A DNA stretch of 64,000 nt from DATCJA01 sp963814955 (GCA_963814955.1 CAWFEX010000008.1:372001-436000); one strand, 5' to 3'; positions 7,848 to 19,444 are shown, numbered from the stretch's first letter. Program-made: numbers and translations. Notes: generated by a model from the sequence alone, not told the origin.

Positions 7848-10076
7848 TCACAGCGCCAGCATGTACGTGAGCTTGGCGATGAGGGCCCGATCCAGGCGCG
7901 AATTCGTGCGTTCGTCGCGCCGCTCGTTATAGACGAAGAAGAAATCGCTCAGCGGCCGGTGGATGATGTTGAACCGCACGTTTGAGCTGAGCTGGTTCGT
8001 GTCGGTGTTGTACTGCACCAGCGCGTTCAGGAAGACGCTCGTGCTGAAGCTGTAGTTGACGCGCGCGGTCGCCAGCTTCGATACGTAGGAGACGCCGGGC
8101 AGATCGATGTCGTTGATCTGCAGGTTCAGTGACACGTTCAGCTTCTCGTTCGGCCTCGTGGACGGCCCGATCGAATACGATCGCTTGTACCCGTTATAAA
8201 ACGTGCCGAAGGAGTACCGCACAGCCGGCGTGACCGGCGCGGCCGGATTTCCGTTGAAAAGCGCGAAATACTCCGTGAATTCGTGGCGGCCCGTCGAGAC
8301 CACTGCGCTCCTGGCGCCGTTCAGCGTAAACGGCACCCGGATGACCTCCGCGAAGGTGTTCACGCCAATCTCCGCAAAGCCACCGTTTGAGAACTCCAGC
8401 GGCAGGTGGTAGCCGCTGAACCGCTGATCGAGCGAGCCGTCCTCCTGCCGCGTGTACAGCTCGAATTCCCAGTGCGGCCGGATCTCGCGAGCCCAGCCCG
8501 GAAGCCCGGACGATCGGAACGCCCGGGCAACATTAGCCGACTGGCCGTTGACACCGCGCTGCGGCACGAAGCCGAGCTCGTTCTCGAACTGGCCGCCAAT
8601 GGCGTCTAAACCCCAGCGGAACTGCCACGTCCGGTCCTGATACTGCGCAAAGCCGCGTCCCGCGTACTCGTTGCCCGCGCCTGGGACGACCCGCTCGGCC
8701 GACATGGATCGGGCGACGACGCCATTCAGGGTCAGGAATCCAAACCGGAAGTTCGCATCGACGCCTGCCATCCGGTTGTACGACGGCCCGGCGTCGTCCT
8801 TGTTCAGCAACACGGCGCCAATGTCGGAGTTCGTCAGAATGTCTCGACGGACCCTGATGGCCGTCACATTGGCGGATTCCACTCCGGGAGCGTCGCCCTG
8901 CTGGATGTTCAGCGCACCAACTGAGTAGGCGCCGGCGCGACCAGACAAGCGCGTCCCCGCTACAATCGGAATCACCTGTCCGTCGTCGGAAAGCCCGATG
9001 CGCCTGGTGAAGAACAGCCGCATCTGCGGCACCCGCGAGAGACGACTCCCGTAAAAGATCGGCGCCGGACGAGTTGTCCGCCACCACCGCCACCGGTCGA
9101 CCCGAAATCGAACATCCCGACGTTCTCGAGAAAGAAATCGCGCTTTTCCGGGAAGAACAGGCTGAACCGCGTCAGGTTCACCTGCTGCTCATCGGCTTCG
9201 ACCTGCGAGAAGTCGGTATTGACGGTGAAATCCCAGACGAGGCCGGTCGTGACGCCGTACTTGACGTCCACGCCGCCGTCGAAGTCGCCCTCGGTCGGAA
9301 GCCGGCCCACGGTGCTGCCGCTCGTCGACATGTACGGCTTGATGCGAAGGTTCCGGCCCGCGCGAATGCCGCGCAGGCCGTCGAGCGTGCCCGCCATCGA
9401 GACGCGCTCGAGACCGTAGATGCGCGGCAACGGCGACCAGAAGCTGTCTTCGTTGAGGCGCCGCACTTTTCGCCGGAAATTGATGCCCCACGTCTGCGGG
9501 TCGCGATCGGCGAACTTGAGCGTGCGGAAGGGAATCATGATTTCCGCCGTCCACCCGGTCTCGCCGATCCGCGCCTCCACGGCCCAGATGCCGTCCCAGT
9601 TCACGTTGAAGTCGCGGCCTTCGTTGGCCAGCTGCGCGTCCCACTTGGCCCCAGCGGGATTGGTGGCGAACTGATAGCCGTTCCGCCCGTCGTGAAAGGT
9701 GTCCAGCAGGATGACGAAGGCGTCGCTTCCGTCGACCGCATAGTCCTTCTTGAGGTCCGTGACGATGATTCTGCGACGGCTCGGGGTCGGCCGCGACAAC
9801 GCCGAAATAGATCGCCTCATCGTCGTAGACGACGCGTACTTCGGTGTCGAATGTGGCCGGCTCGCCTTCCCGGGGCTCGTTCTGGATGAACTCGCGTGCT
9901 ACCGGCGCCACCTGCCATGCGGCCTCGTCGAGCCGGCCGTCTAGCGCAATCGGACTTGCCGCACGGGCAGCAACTGCCGTCCGTTCCTCGGAGGACGCTC
10001 CTTGAGGGGCCTGCGCCAGCGCGGCGCCGCCGCTCCACGTCAAACACACAACTATTACGGTCAAATAAAAGCGCAT
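7848..10076 (-). CDS. Second DUF5916 outer-membrane protein (two compensating frameshifts)
   Basis: Start ATG at 10076 (MRFYLTVIVVCLTWSGGAALAQ, signal peptide). The protein reads through the CBM9-like part (IALDGRLDEAAWQVAP, ADPEPS), shifts frame near 9773 and continues RIIVTDLKKDYAVDGSDAF through TDFSQVEADEQQVNLTRF and PEKRDFFLENVGMF. It shifts back within a Gly-rich stretch near 9080-9095 and continues RPAPIFYGSRLSR, then FFTRRIGLSD to the end at 7848. Because both breaks interrupt conserved sequence and cancel, I treat this as one gene of about 740 residues. It matches the gene at 4682-6901 in domain order. Confidence 0.83.
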
Positions 10077-10258
10077 CAGTGATCCCGTCCAGCTCCATCT
10101 CGTTCAGGTCGCGACAGAGAATCTATCAGATGATGGCGGATACGCCGCGCACACCCGCGGACGGACCCGAATGGTTCGGCGGCGAAGGGTCCGGGAAGAG
10201 CTGGACCTCCAAGTGAATGGGTCTGGCGACGTTTGATGGTAATTTCGTCGGCTGCCGC

Positions 10259-11263
10259 ATGAAAGCTGTCGTGCTCCGCGCACTTGGCGACCCGGACGTC
10301 CTGCAGCTCGAGGACGTCCCTGACCCTCAGCCCGATCCCGGGGAAGTCGTGGTGCGGCTGCGCGCCGCGGCGTTGAATCACCGGGACATCTGGATTCGCA
10401 AGGGCAGGTACGCCGGGATCAAGCTGCCCGTGATCCTCGGATCCGACGGTGCCGGCGAAGTCGCGCGAACAGGCTCCGCCGTTGACCCGGACTGGAGGGG
10501 GCGCGAGGTTGTCATCGACCCCGCGTTCAACTGGGGCGACGACGAGCGGGCCCAGGGACCGGCCTTCCAGCTCCTCGGACTGCCGCGGGACGGCACCTAT
10601 GCGGAGTTCGTCAAGGTGCCGGCTGAACACCTTCACGACAAACCACGGCACCTGTCGTTCGAAGAAGCCGCAGCGGTCCCGCTGGCATCCGTCACAGCCT
10701 ACAGAGCGCTCGCAGTCCGCGCCCAGGTCAGGGCGGGGGAAACCCTCGTCATCACCGGTATCGGAGGTGGAGTCGCAACCTGTGCCCTGAAGATTGCGAC
10801 CCATCTAGGTGTCCGCGTGTACGTGACATCAGGGAGCGATTCGAAGGTGGATGCGGCAAGAACCCATGGCGCTGCCGGCGGCGTCAATCACAACGACCCC
10901 GAATGGCCCAAGGCGCTCACGAGTCTCATCGGCGGTCGCCCTGACGTCATTATCGATGGCGCCGGTGGTGAGACGTTCAACAGGTCGCTCGACCTGGTGG
11001 CGCCCGGGGGCCGCGTTGTTTCGTACGGCGCCACGCTTGGACCGGCCAAAAACGTCGAGGTGCGCCGAATCTTCTGGAAGCAGCTGAACGTGATGGGAAG
11101 CACGATGGGCACCAGGCGCGACTTCGCCGCGATGATGCGGTTGTATGCGGAGGGCGGCCTGCGGCCTGTCGTCGATGGAATATTCCCCCTCGGTGAGGCG
11201 GCCGAAGCGCATCGCCGCATGGAGAAGGGGCAGCAGTTCGGGAAGATCGTGTTGAGGATCTGA
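10259..11263 (+). CDS. Zinc-type alcohol dehydrogenase/quinone oxidoreductase of the MDR superfamily
   Basis: MDR protein of about 334 residues starting MKAVVLRALGDPDVLQLEDV; an ATG at 10217 would add 14 unconserved residues. The GroES-like domain includes LNHRDIWIRKGRY and ILGSDGAGEV. The Rossmann part has TGIGGGVATCALKIA and an NADPH-type loop VTSGSDSKVDAARTHGA. The structural-zinc cysteines of classic alcohol dehydrogenases are missing, pointing to the zinc-free quinone or enoyl reductase-like branch. It ends LGEAAEAHRRMEKGQQFGKI. It is a single-gene unit convergent with the TonB receptor; the substrate is unknown. Confidence 0.85.
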   Translation: MKAVVLRALGDPDVLQLEDVPDPQPDPGEVVVRLRAAALNHRDIWIRKGRYAGIKLPVILGSDGAGEVARTGSAVDPDWRGREVVIDPAFNWGDDERAQGPAFQLLGLPRDGTYAEFVKVPAEHLHDKPRHLSFEEAAAVPLASVTAYRALAVRAQVRAGETLVITGIGGGVATCALKIATHLGVRVYVTSGSDSKVDAARTHGAAGGVNHNDPEWPKALTSLIGGRPDVIIDGAGGETFNRSLDLVAPGGRVVSYGATLGPAKNVEVRRIFWKQLNVMGSTMGTRRDFAAMMRLYAEGGLRPVVDGIFPLGEAAEAHRRMEKGQQFGKIVLRI

Positions 11264-11267
11264 ACCG

Positions 11268-11330
11268 GGCCACAGAGTCACAGAGGCACAGAGAAAAATC
11301 CAATCTCCGTGTCTCTGTGTCTCCGTGGCC
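11268..11330. terminator. Inverted repeat between convergent genes, probable bidirectional terminator
   Basis: Two 26-base arms (11268-11293 and 11305-11330) pair with only a few mismatches. Each arm is built of repeats of CACAGAG or its complement, and the A-rich loop is AAAAATCCAAT. It lies 4 bases past the MDR stop and just beyond the end of the TonB receptor gene on the other strand. Confidence 0.7.
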
Positions 11331-11341
11331 TGTCTCGACCG

Positions 11342-14294
11342 TCAGAACGACGTGCGGAACCCCAGCTGCAGCACTCGCGGCGCGTATGCGATGTTTGCAT
11401 ACGTGTTCGGCTGACCAAACCGGGCATTTCGCTCGTTGATCTCGTACGACTCGTAGTTCGCCCGGTTGAACGCGTTGAACACCTCGAAGATGCCATCGAT
11501 GCTGACACGCGGGCCGAGCCGGAACCGCCGCTGCACGCGCATGTCGACACGGTGCATCGACTTGCGATCGAAGCTGTTGCGCTCGATCAGCGTCCCGTTG
11601 GCGCGCAGCCGCGTGCCCGCGCCACCCGTCGCACGAACGTCCACGCCAGCCGCCGGCGTCTCCCATCCCTCGTCCCCGAAGATGTACAGACCGCTCAGCT
11701 GGAAACCGTACCCCGCGTCCCAGATGCCGTTGAACGTAGCCCGATGCCGCTGGTCGCTCCCCAGGTACCAGTCGTTCTCCGCGATGTCGGGCGCGAGCGT
11801 GACAGGAACGTCACACGTGAAATCCCGTCGCGGCAGTATAGGTGACCGGGTGTTCGCAGCCCGGGTTCAGCGGCAACTGATCGAAATTCCACTGCGCGCC
11901 AAGCGAATAGGTGGCCGACGCCTGCCAGCGGTTGCTCATACGCTTCGTGAGTCCCACCTGCAGCGCGTGAAAGCTGTTGTCGGTGTCCGGCCGGTTGATG
12001 CTCAGATTGCCCCAGGCGCCGTACGGACGCCGTGTCACATCGCTGAACGGATAGTTGGCGCCGGTGGCTGGGTTGTAGGCGATGTTGACGTTCCTCGCGG
12101 TCAGGATGTCCCGGCTCCCCGCGTAGACCCAATCGGCTTCGACCGCGATGGTTTCGGCGAGCTGGCGCTGGAACCCCAGCGAGGCCTGATGGCTGAAGGG
12201 CGATTTCAGATCCGGCGCTACGAAATTCCCGACGTTCCCCCGCAGGCAGGTGGCCGAAGCGTTCACCGTGCAGAGGAGACGCGCCGCCTGTTCATAGTTA
12301 GGCGCCGGACCATTGAACGGGTTCGATGCAAAGTCCGGCCGTCCATCGTTCAGAATCTGCGGCGTGATCTGCTGCACGTTGCGCAGGGTGAAGACCGCTG
12401 GCTGGCCAGTGACCTCCGCGTAGTAGACGCCGTAGCCGCCACGGACGACTGTCCTAGGGGTCAGTGAATAGGCGAATCCAACTCGCGGACCGAAATTGTC
12501 GGTGTCGTTCGGCCGATCCGCTTCGATGAGCGGCGAGAACGCGACCCAGTTGACGAACTCGCCAATCGACAGGTCGTAACGCAGTCCAAGATTCAGCGTC
12601 AGTTTCGGCGACACCGACCAGTTGTCCTGGAACCATGCCGCGTAGACGTGACGGGGTGCGTACTCGGTGAACCCCGAATTGCCAGAGGGCCGCGAAAATG
12701 GCGAGCTATCCATCCCGATCGCGCGCTGATAGAACCGCGCGATGTTCGAGAGCGGAGCCAGGTTCCACGTGGACACATCGTTGACGTCGACGATGAGCGA
12801 CTCGATGTTCGCCGGCACGGGGCCGCCGCGGAGGTCGAGCTGTCCCATGCACTGGTTGCACACGGTCTCGAACGTGAAGTGATACATGTACTCCCCGCCA
12901 ATCCGGAGATCGTGGCGGCCGCGGCGGTTGAACGACAGGCTCAGATCGTCGCGAATCGTATAGAAATCCTCACCGATGTCCTGCGGTGTGATCGCGTGGC
13001 TCTGGCCGAGCGTGAAGCCGTTCATCAGGATGTTCGGCGCGCCAAGACCCGCCGTCATGCCGGGCAGTGAGTTGGGGTTTTTCACGTGGGGGAACTGGTT
13101 CCAGTGGAACATGCTGTGTCCCCCCTTCACCTCGTTCACACTGGTGTTGCCAAGCACCTGCGTCCACGTGCCGAGCGCCTGTTCGCTCCGCCGGTTCGTC
13201 CCGATGGCCGACGCCATGGTCCGGTCCGACCCGCCCGTGTAGCGTGAGTCGTACGGTATGCGATTGTCGTAGCGCGACAAGCGCACCGACAGCCGGTTTC
13301 GCGGTGAAAACTGATAGTCGATCCGGCCCAGCTGCTTGTACTCCGTGCGCGTGCCCGTCAGACTGCCGTTGAACTTTGGATACGGTGTGTTGTAGACGAA
13401 GGTCTGCGGCTCGCGCTCGTACTCAAAGCTGCCGAAGAAGTGGAACCGGTCTCTCTTTATAGGGCCTCCAAATGTCGTACTGATCTGCTGGTTCGAATAT
13501 GGCAGCACTTGTCCTGTAACCGGATCGGCCGCGTTGAAACGGTCGTTTCGGAAGTAGCCGGAGAACGAGCCTGCATATTGATTGGTGCCGGATTTCGTAA
13601 TGGCATTGACCTGCACGCCCATCGAGCGCCCCTGGCTGGCATCGACCCGACCCGTGAACTCGAATTCGGCAATCGCGTCACGGCTGTAGCGAGGCTGCCC
13701 GAAGCCAAGCGCCACCATGTTGGTCACCTGCTGGCCATCCAGGTTCATCTGCACGCCGACGCTGGAGGCCTCGGACGTAATCGGTATTTCGCGCACTGCG
13801 TTCACGCGGCTGCCGGGCGCGAGCATCGTCAGATTCATCCAGTTACGGCCCTGGACGGGCAGCTCCTGCATCTGACGCGGATCGATATTGCCCGAGGCGC
13901 GCGACCGGGTCACATCGACCAGCGGCGCTTCAGCCGTGACGGTGACGGACTCCTGCAGTGTGGCCGGCTGCAACTGGATGTCGAGGTTCACCTCCTGGCC
14001 GACAAGCACCTGGAACCCCGTTCGCGTCACGCTTGTGAATCCGGACAGTTCAGCGACGACTCGATACGCGCCAACGCGGACGGGAATGCGGTACCCACCC
14101 TGACCGTCCGTGACGGTTTCAAAGGTGTTTCCCGTCGCCTCGTGGACGGCGCGAACGACGACACCGGGTAGTACGCCACCTGTGGTGTCGGTGACTGTGC
14201 CGCTCAGCACGGCCTCCTGCTGCGCGACGACCAGAGTAGGAATCGCAAGGATTGCAGCGATGCCGATGAACAACCGAAGAATGCGCTGTCTCAT
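11342..14294 (-). CDS. TonB-dependent receptor, Oar-like (one frameshift near the C-terminus)
   Basis: The ATG at 14292-14294 follows GGAGAG and starts a signal peptide (MRQRILRLFIGIAAILA). Residues about 25-105 are a carboxypeptidase-regulatory-like beta-sandwich (SGTVTDTTGGVLPGVVVRAV, ending near DIQLQPA). The plug follows, with NIDPRQMQELPVQGRNWMN and GTNQYAGSFSGYFRNDRFN, then a long beta-barrel. Near 11816 the frame changes: the in-frame stop follows TAATGFHV, while the other frame continues CDVPVTLAPDIAENDWYLG to a typical last strand APRVLQLGFRTSF. It would import a large substrate across the outer membrane. About 980 residues after correction. It has its own leader between 14295 and the acs terminator. 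Confidence 0.85.
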
Positions 14295-14432
14295 ATTCGA
14301 GTCTCTCCAACGCCCGATGGTGTAAGGGTTCTGCCGACACAAGGGCGACAATTCGGTGTGGAAGGCTAATTCCTGCAACAGGACTGTGTCAATTCGCGAG
14401 GAAAGGGCGCGAGGAAAGGGCCGGAACACGGG

Positions 14433-14467
14433 AAAAATGGGGCGATCCAGCATGTGCAGACCGCCCC
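14433..14467 (-). terminator. Intrinsic terminator of the MFS-acs operon
   Basis: On the minus strand a stem with outer pairs GGGGCG (14462-14467) and CGCCCC (14439-14444) is followed by ATTTTTCC. It lies about 10 bases past the acs stop at 14478. Confidence 0.65.
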
Positions 14468-14477
14468 TGCAGAGGCG

Positions 14478-16567
14478 CTACTCCTGCTCGCCGAACCGTT
14501 TCAAATCCTCGGGACCTTCCTGGAGCTCCACCGGTCCTTCTCCCTGCACTTGCTTCCGGATTTGCTCGACGATCTCCGGATTCGCCAGCGTGGTGACGTC
14601 GCCGGTATCCATGCGGTTTGAAATGGCCGCCAGAATACGGCGCATGATCTTGCCGGATCGCGTCTTCGGCAGGTCGGGCACGATGTGCACCGTTTTCGGG
14701 CGCGCGATCTTGCCGATGATTGTTTCGACCGCGGTGACCAGCTGTTCCGACACCTGCTTGGAATCGGTCGCGCCTGGCTTCAGCGACGCGTAGATCGCCG
14801 GCATCCGCCCTTTGATTTCGTCAACGACTGGCACCACCGCGGCCTCCGCAACCTGCGGGACGGTGAGGCATGCGGACTCAACCTCTTTCGTGCCGAGCCG
14901 ATGACCTGCGACGTTGATGACATCGTCCACACGTCCCAGGATCCGGTAGTAGTTGTCAGCCGCGAGCACCGCACCGTCGGCCGCAAAATACGGCCAGTCG
15001 CGCCAGTCTTTGCTGTTGGGGTTCTTGCAGAACTTCGAATAGTACTGCTGGACGAACCGCTTATCGTCATTGAGAATCGTCTGCATGATGCCGGGCCACG
15101 GGTTACGGATCCCGAGATTGCCCGCGCGATTGGTACCCGCCGGGATTTCATTACCGTGCTCGTCGAAGATCACCGGGAAAATCCCAAGCGCCGCCGGGCC
15201 CGCGCTGCCTGCCTTCATGGGATCGAGCGCCGGCTTCGTCGTGATCAGGAATCCGCCGGTCTCCGTCTGCCACCAGGTGTCGACGATCACGGCTTCCCGT
15301 TTGCCCACCACTTCGTGGTACCACCGCCACGCTTCCGGCTCAATCGGCTCACCGACTGTGGTCATGTGCTTGAACTGGTAGTTGTATTTCATCGGCTCGG
15401 TCGGTCCCGTCTTGCGGAGCATGCGAATCGCGGTAGGGGACGTGTGGAAGATGTTCACGTCGAGCTGTTCCGCAATCCGCCAGGGCCGACCGGCATCGGG
15501 ATAATTCGGCACACCCTCATACAAGACACTTGTGGCGGCCAGCGCCAGCGGGCCGTAGACGATGTACGAGTGGCCGGTGATCCAGCCGATATCAGCCATA
15601 CACCAGTACACGTCCTCCGGATGAATGTCCTGGTAGTACTTGGCGGTGCCCGTCACATAGGCGAGATAGCCACCCGTCCGGTGCTGGCACCCTTTGGGCT
15701 TCCCAGTTGAACCGCTCGTGTACATGAGGAAGAGCGGGTGCTCCGCATCGAGCGAGACCGGCGCTACCTTCACGCGCTTGAACCCCTTGAGAAGCTCCTC
15801 CATGTAGTAATCGCGCCCCGGCACCATCGCCGTGTTCGATAGGTCCTCGCCGTCTTTGCGGCGCCACACGAGCACTTTGTCGACTGTCTGCCCCTCCGCC
15901 TTCGCGGTCTTCACGGCGATGTCCGCACTGGCCTTGTGATCGATCGAGCTTGCCGTTCCTGTAATACGCGTCCGCGTAAATCATCACGCGACTGCCCGAA
16001 TCCGCCGCCCGCAACCCGGCGGCTTCACCGCTGAAACCGCCGAACACCACGGAGTGGATGACGCCGAGCCGCGCGCATGCGAGCATCGTGATCGGCAGCT
16101 CGGGGATCATCGGCATGTGAATTGTCACGCGATCGCCCGCCTTGAGCCCGCAGAAATCCCGCAGAACCGCGGCGGTTTCGTTCACCCGCGATGTACAGCT
16201 CCTGGTACGTGAGGGTGTAGGTCGGTTCGGTTTCCGCCTCAGGGACGAAGATGAAAGCAGCCTTGTTCTTGTACTTGGCCAAGTGCCTGTCGACGCAGTT
16301 GAAACAGGCGTTGAGTTTGCCGCCCACGAACCACTTCCAGAACGGCGGGTTGCTCGCATCGAGGATCGTGTGCCAGCGCGCGTCCCACGTCACCAGATCC
16401 GCATACTCGGTGAAGTACTCCGGAAAACGCTCCTCTGTGAACTTATCGACGATCGCACGGTCGGTGAGGTTCGCCTGCGCAATGAACTTCGCGGACGGCT
16501 GAACGTAATCCTCCTCTTTCCAGTGAACGGCAATCTCGTTCGCGTCTGTTCTAGCTACGGTAGACAT
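14478..16567 (-). CDS. acs: Acetyl-CoA synthetase (two frameshifts)
   Basis: The ATG at 16565-16567 follows AAGGAG. The N-terminal frame (MSTVARTDANEIAVHWKEED to TLTYQELYI) shifts near 16187 to RVNETAAVLRDFCGLKAGD, and again near 15946, after YYRNGKL, to KASADIAVKTAKAEG. All signatures of AMP-forming acetyl-CoA synthetase are present: MYTSGSTGKPKG, WWQTETGG, the YRILGRVDDVINVAGHRLG hinge and the acetylatable lysine in TRSGKIMRR. It converts acetate, ATP and CoA to acetyl-CoA in the cytoplasm. About 695 residues if both extra bases are removed, with an acidic C-terminal extension. It follows the MFS gene by 21 bases and ends at a strong terminator. Confidence 0.9.
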
Positions 16568-16588
16568 GATTCCGGGTCTCCTTATGGC

Positions 16589-17843
16589 TTAGCGTGCACT
16601 GCCCATCGAGGGCGCACCGGCGGCCGATGCTGGCACCGGGGCAGGAGTTGCCAGATGCGGCGGGCGTGCCATCGCCAGCGATCCGAACGACACCAGCGCA
16701 AGTGCTCCGGCCGCATAGAACGCGTACCGATAATCACCGAACAGGTCGTACACACGGGCTCCAAGCATCGGCCCGATGATGCCGGCGACGCCCCACGCGC
16801 TGAACAGCAGTCCGTAGTTCATGCCGAGGTTGCGCGTTCCATAAAAATCCGCGGTGGTGGAAGCGAAGACCGAGAGTTGGGTTCCGTAGCACCAGTACAC
16901 AACGGCGGCGAGCACATAGAAGAGCACAAGCTCTTCGCGCACGCCAAACCAGACGGGCATCGCGATCGCGGATAGCAGCACCATCACGCGGAGCGTCGTC
17001 AACCGGCCGAGGGTGTCTGACATCCACCCGGAGAAGATCCTGCCACCAGCGTTCCCAACCGCCCCGATCGTGATCGCGAACGTCGCGGCGGCCGCCGTCA
17101 AACCTGCCGCCCGCGCAAATGGCACGAGCTGGCTGATAACCATCAGCCCCGCCGTCGCGCCGAGACAATACGCTACCCACAGTGTGAAGAATGTCGACGT
17201 GCGCAGCATTTCGGCTGGAGTGTAGTCACGCATGCTCCGGTGAGCCGCGGCCCCGGTCGTCGGCGGCATCCATCCGGGTGGCTGGTAGCCTGCCGGCGGG
17301 TTTTTCAGCAGCGCGGCACCCAACATTCCCATCGCGAAAAACAGCACACCGAGAATCTGGAAGGTCAGCCGCCAACCAACGCTCCCGATCAAGGACGTCG
17401 CCACAGGCCCGAAGATCGCCGACCCCGCACCGTAGCCGCCAACCATCAGGCCCACGACCAGACCGCGCTTGTCGGGAAACCACTTCGACGCAACCGGCAC
17501 GGGCGTGGCATAACCGAAGCCGTTGCCCAGGCCGACAACGACGCCGAATATCAAATACAGATAGAGGAGCGATGTGGTGAAGCTCGACAGGATGAAGCCA
17601 AGACCCACGAGCGTGCCGCCGATGGCCGCACAAATCCGCGGTCCGCGTTTGTCCTGAATGCGGCCGCCAAGGATGAAGGATGCCGCAAAGCGTGACGACG
17701 GCGATCGTGAACGTCCATGACGTCTGCGCCCGCGTCCATCCGAACTCCTGTTCGAGCGGCAGTACGAAAACGCTCCACGCGTACAGGGTTCCGAGCGCGA
17801 GGTTCATGCACACGCCGCCGACAACGGGCAGCCATCGATTCAT
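16589..17843 (-). CDS. MFS transporter, oxalate/formate antiporter (OFA) family (one frameshift)
   Basis: The ATG at 17841-17843 follows CAGGAG and begins NRWLPVVGGVCMNLALGTLY; an in-frame ATG at 17885 is an alternative. After AVVTL the frame shifts near 17687 and resumes ASFILGGRIQDKRGPR, which restores the MFS loop 2-3 signature, then GLGNGFGYATPVPVASKWFP, a hallmark of the OFA family. About 12 membrane helices are expected over roughly 415 residues. OFA members exchange or import small carboxylates. Co-transcription with acs and divergence from glycolate oxidase genes suggest acetate, glycolate or a related acid as substrate, which is inference. Confidence 0.82.
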
Positions 17844-17858
17844 GTCACGCTCCTGAGG

Positions 17859-17911
17859 AACCAGCCAAGGAGCTCCGCCGCTCATGCCCGCGCAGCACTC
17901 CTTGGCTGGTT
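17859..17911 (-). promoter_or_regulatory. Long perfect inverted repeat in the MFS-acs leader
   Basis: Perfect 14-base arms, AACCAGCCAAGGAG at 17859-17872 and its complement at 17898-17911, are separated by 25 bases. On the minus-strand mRNA the hairpin lies directly upstream of the MFS ribosome binding site, and its 5' arm contains AAGGAG. It is also within the divergent control region with glcD. It could be a regulator operator or an RNA hairpin controlling translation. Confidence 0.55.
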
Positions 17912-17983
17912 GCCTGTATCTCTTGGCGCGCTTCGCGCGCGGGGCCCCGGCAAAGGGAAAGGGATAATAGTAGACTTCCGCCA

Positions 17984-19444
17984 GTGACAGCAACCTTGGA
18001 TGAGCGGTTCATTCGCGAGCTGGAGCGCGTGTGTGGCAGCGACAGCATCGTGCGCGAGCCGCTGGAGCTGCTGACCTACGAATGCGACGCGCTCCCCTAC
18101 CTACGCGAGGAGCCGGCCGTAGTCGTGCTACCGGACTCAGCGGATCAGGTACAGCAGGTTGTGCGCTTGTGCGCCCGCGAGCGCATTCCTTTTGTGGCGC
18201 GCGGTCACGGGACGGGGCTCTCAGGCGGTGCGGTGCCAGTCCCGGGCGGCGTCGTCATCGCACTCTCTCGACTGAATCGTGTGCTCGAGGTCGATATTCC
18301 GAATCGCCGCGTTACGGTTGAACCCGGTGTGACGAATCTCGAGATCACGCGGCAAGTGGCGCCTCACGGGTATTACTACGCGCCCGACCCCTCGAGCCAG
18401 CAGGTGTGCTCGATCGGCGGCAATGTGGCGGAGAATTCCGGTGGCGCGCATTGCTTGAAGTATGGCTTTACGGTGCACCACGTGCTGGCGGTCGATGCCG
18501 TCATGCCCGACGGCGAGCTCGTTCATCTCGAGAGCGCCATTTCCGACGCGCCAGGCCCTGATCTGGTCGGCCTGATCGTCGGTTCAGAGGGTACGCTCGC
18601 CGTCGTTACTCGCGTGGTCGTGCGGATTTTGCGCAAACCCGAAAGTGTGCGGACGTTGCTCGCCGCTTTCGAGAGCATCGGCGCGGCGGGCGCGGCCGTG
18701 TCGGAAATCATCGCCGCAGGCATCATTCCGGCCGCCGTCGAGATGATGGATGCACTGGCCATCAAGGCGGCGGAAGCCGCCGTGCAACCTGGATTTCCCG
18801 CGGCTGACGCCGTGTTGATCGTCGAGCTGGACGGCCCTGAGGCCGAGCTCCAGGAGCGGTTTCCGCTGGTCGAACAGATTTGCAGGCGCACGGGCGCGAT
18901 CAGCATCGAAATTGCCAAAGACGACTCGCAGCGCGCGCGAATCTGGAGAGGCCGGAAGGCAGCATTCGCGGCGATGGGGCGAGTGTCGCCCAGTTATTAC
19001 GTACAGGACGGCGTCGTGCCGCGCACGAAGCTGCCAGACGTGCTCAACCGAATCCGCGCGCTCGAGGTGCGCTGCGGCCTTCGGATCGCCAATGTCTTCC
19101 ACGCGGGCGACGGCAACCTGCATCCACTGATTTGCTACGACGACAAAGTGCCGGGACAGGCGGAGAAGGCCGTGGAGGCGGCGGGCGAGATCCTTTCATA
19201 TTGCGTGGAAGCCGGCGGCTCCATTACCGGCGAGCATGGCGTCGGGATGGACAAGCGCGAGTTCATGCAGAAGATGTTCACCGACGACACTCTCGACGTC
19301 ATGGAGTGTGTGCGGGACGCCATCGACCCGCAGCACCTCTGCAACCCGGGAAAGGTCTTTCCTACTCCGCGGCTATGCGGTGAAGTCCCCGGCCCGTATC
19401 GGGAACATCCAATCGAGAAGGCCGGCCTCGCCGAACGGTTCTGA
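17984..19444 (+). CDS. glcD: Glycolate oxidase FAD subunit GlcD
   Basis: The start is taken as GTG 17984-17986 (VTATLDERFIRELERV); the upstream open frame is basic and antisense to the MFS gene. Residues about 45-220 are a PCMH-type FAD-binding domain (VVVLPDSADQVQQVVRLC, PFVARGHGTGLSGGAVPVPG, GGNVAENSGGAHCLKYG). The C-terminal half is the FAD-linked oxidase cap ending ITGEHGVGMDKREFMQKMF and IDPQHLCNPGKVFP. With GlcE and GlcF it oxidises glycolate to glyoxylate at the membrane and passes electrons to the respiratory chain. Its TGA overlaps the glcE ATG by one base. The gene is intact, about 486 residues. Confidence 0.92.
   Translation: MTATLDERFIRELERVCGSDSIVREPLELLTYECDALPYLREEPAVVVLPDSADQVQQVVRLCARERIPFVARGHGTGLSGGAVPVPGGVVIALSRLNRVLEVDIPNRRVTVEPGVTNLEITRQVAPHGYYYAPDPSSQQVCSIGGNVAENSGGAHCLKYGFTVHHVLAVDAVMPDGELVHLESAISDAPGPDLVGLIVGSEGTLAVVTRVVVRILRKPESVRTLLAAFESIGAAGAAVSEIIAAGIIPAAVEMMDALAIKAAEAAVQPGFPAADAVLIVELDGPEAELQERFPLVEQICRRTGAISIEIAKDDSQRARIWRGRKAAFAAMGRVSPSYYVQDGVVPRTKLPDVLNRIRALEVRCGLRIANVFHAGDGNLHPLICYDDKVPGQAEKAVEAAGEILSYCVEAGGSITGEHGVGMDKREFMQKMFTDDTLDVMECVRDAIDPQHLCNPGKVFPTPRLCGEVPGPYREHPIEKAGLAERF

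Noticed and set aside
10077..10140. Apparent DLNEME remnant of a DUF5916 gene upstream of the second copy
   Set aside because: Only about six residues resemble the family, too short to tell from chance.
10131..10216. Possible 28-residue peptide upstream of the MDR gene
   Set aside because: No ribosome binding site, no recognisable sequence, and it lies in a divergent control region.
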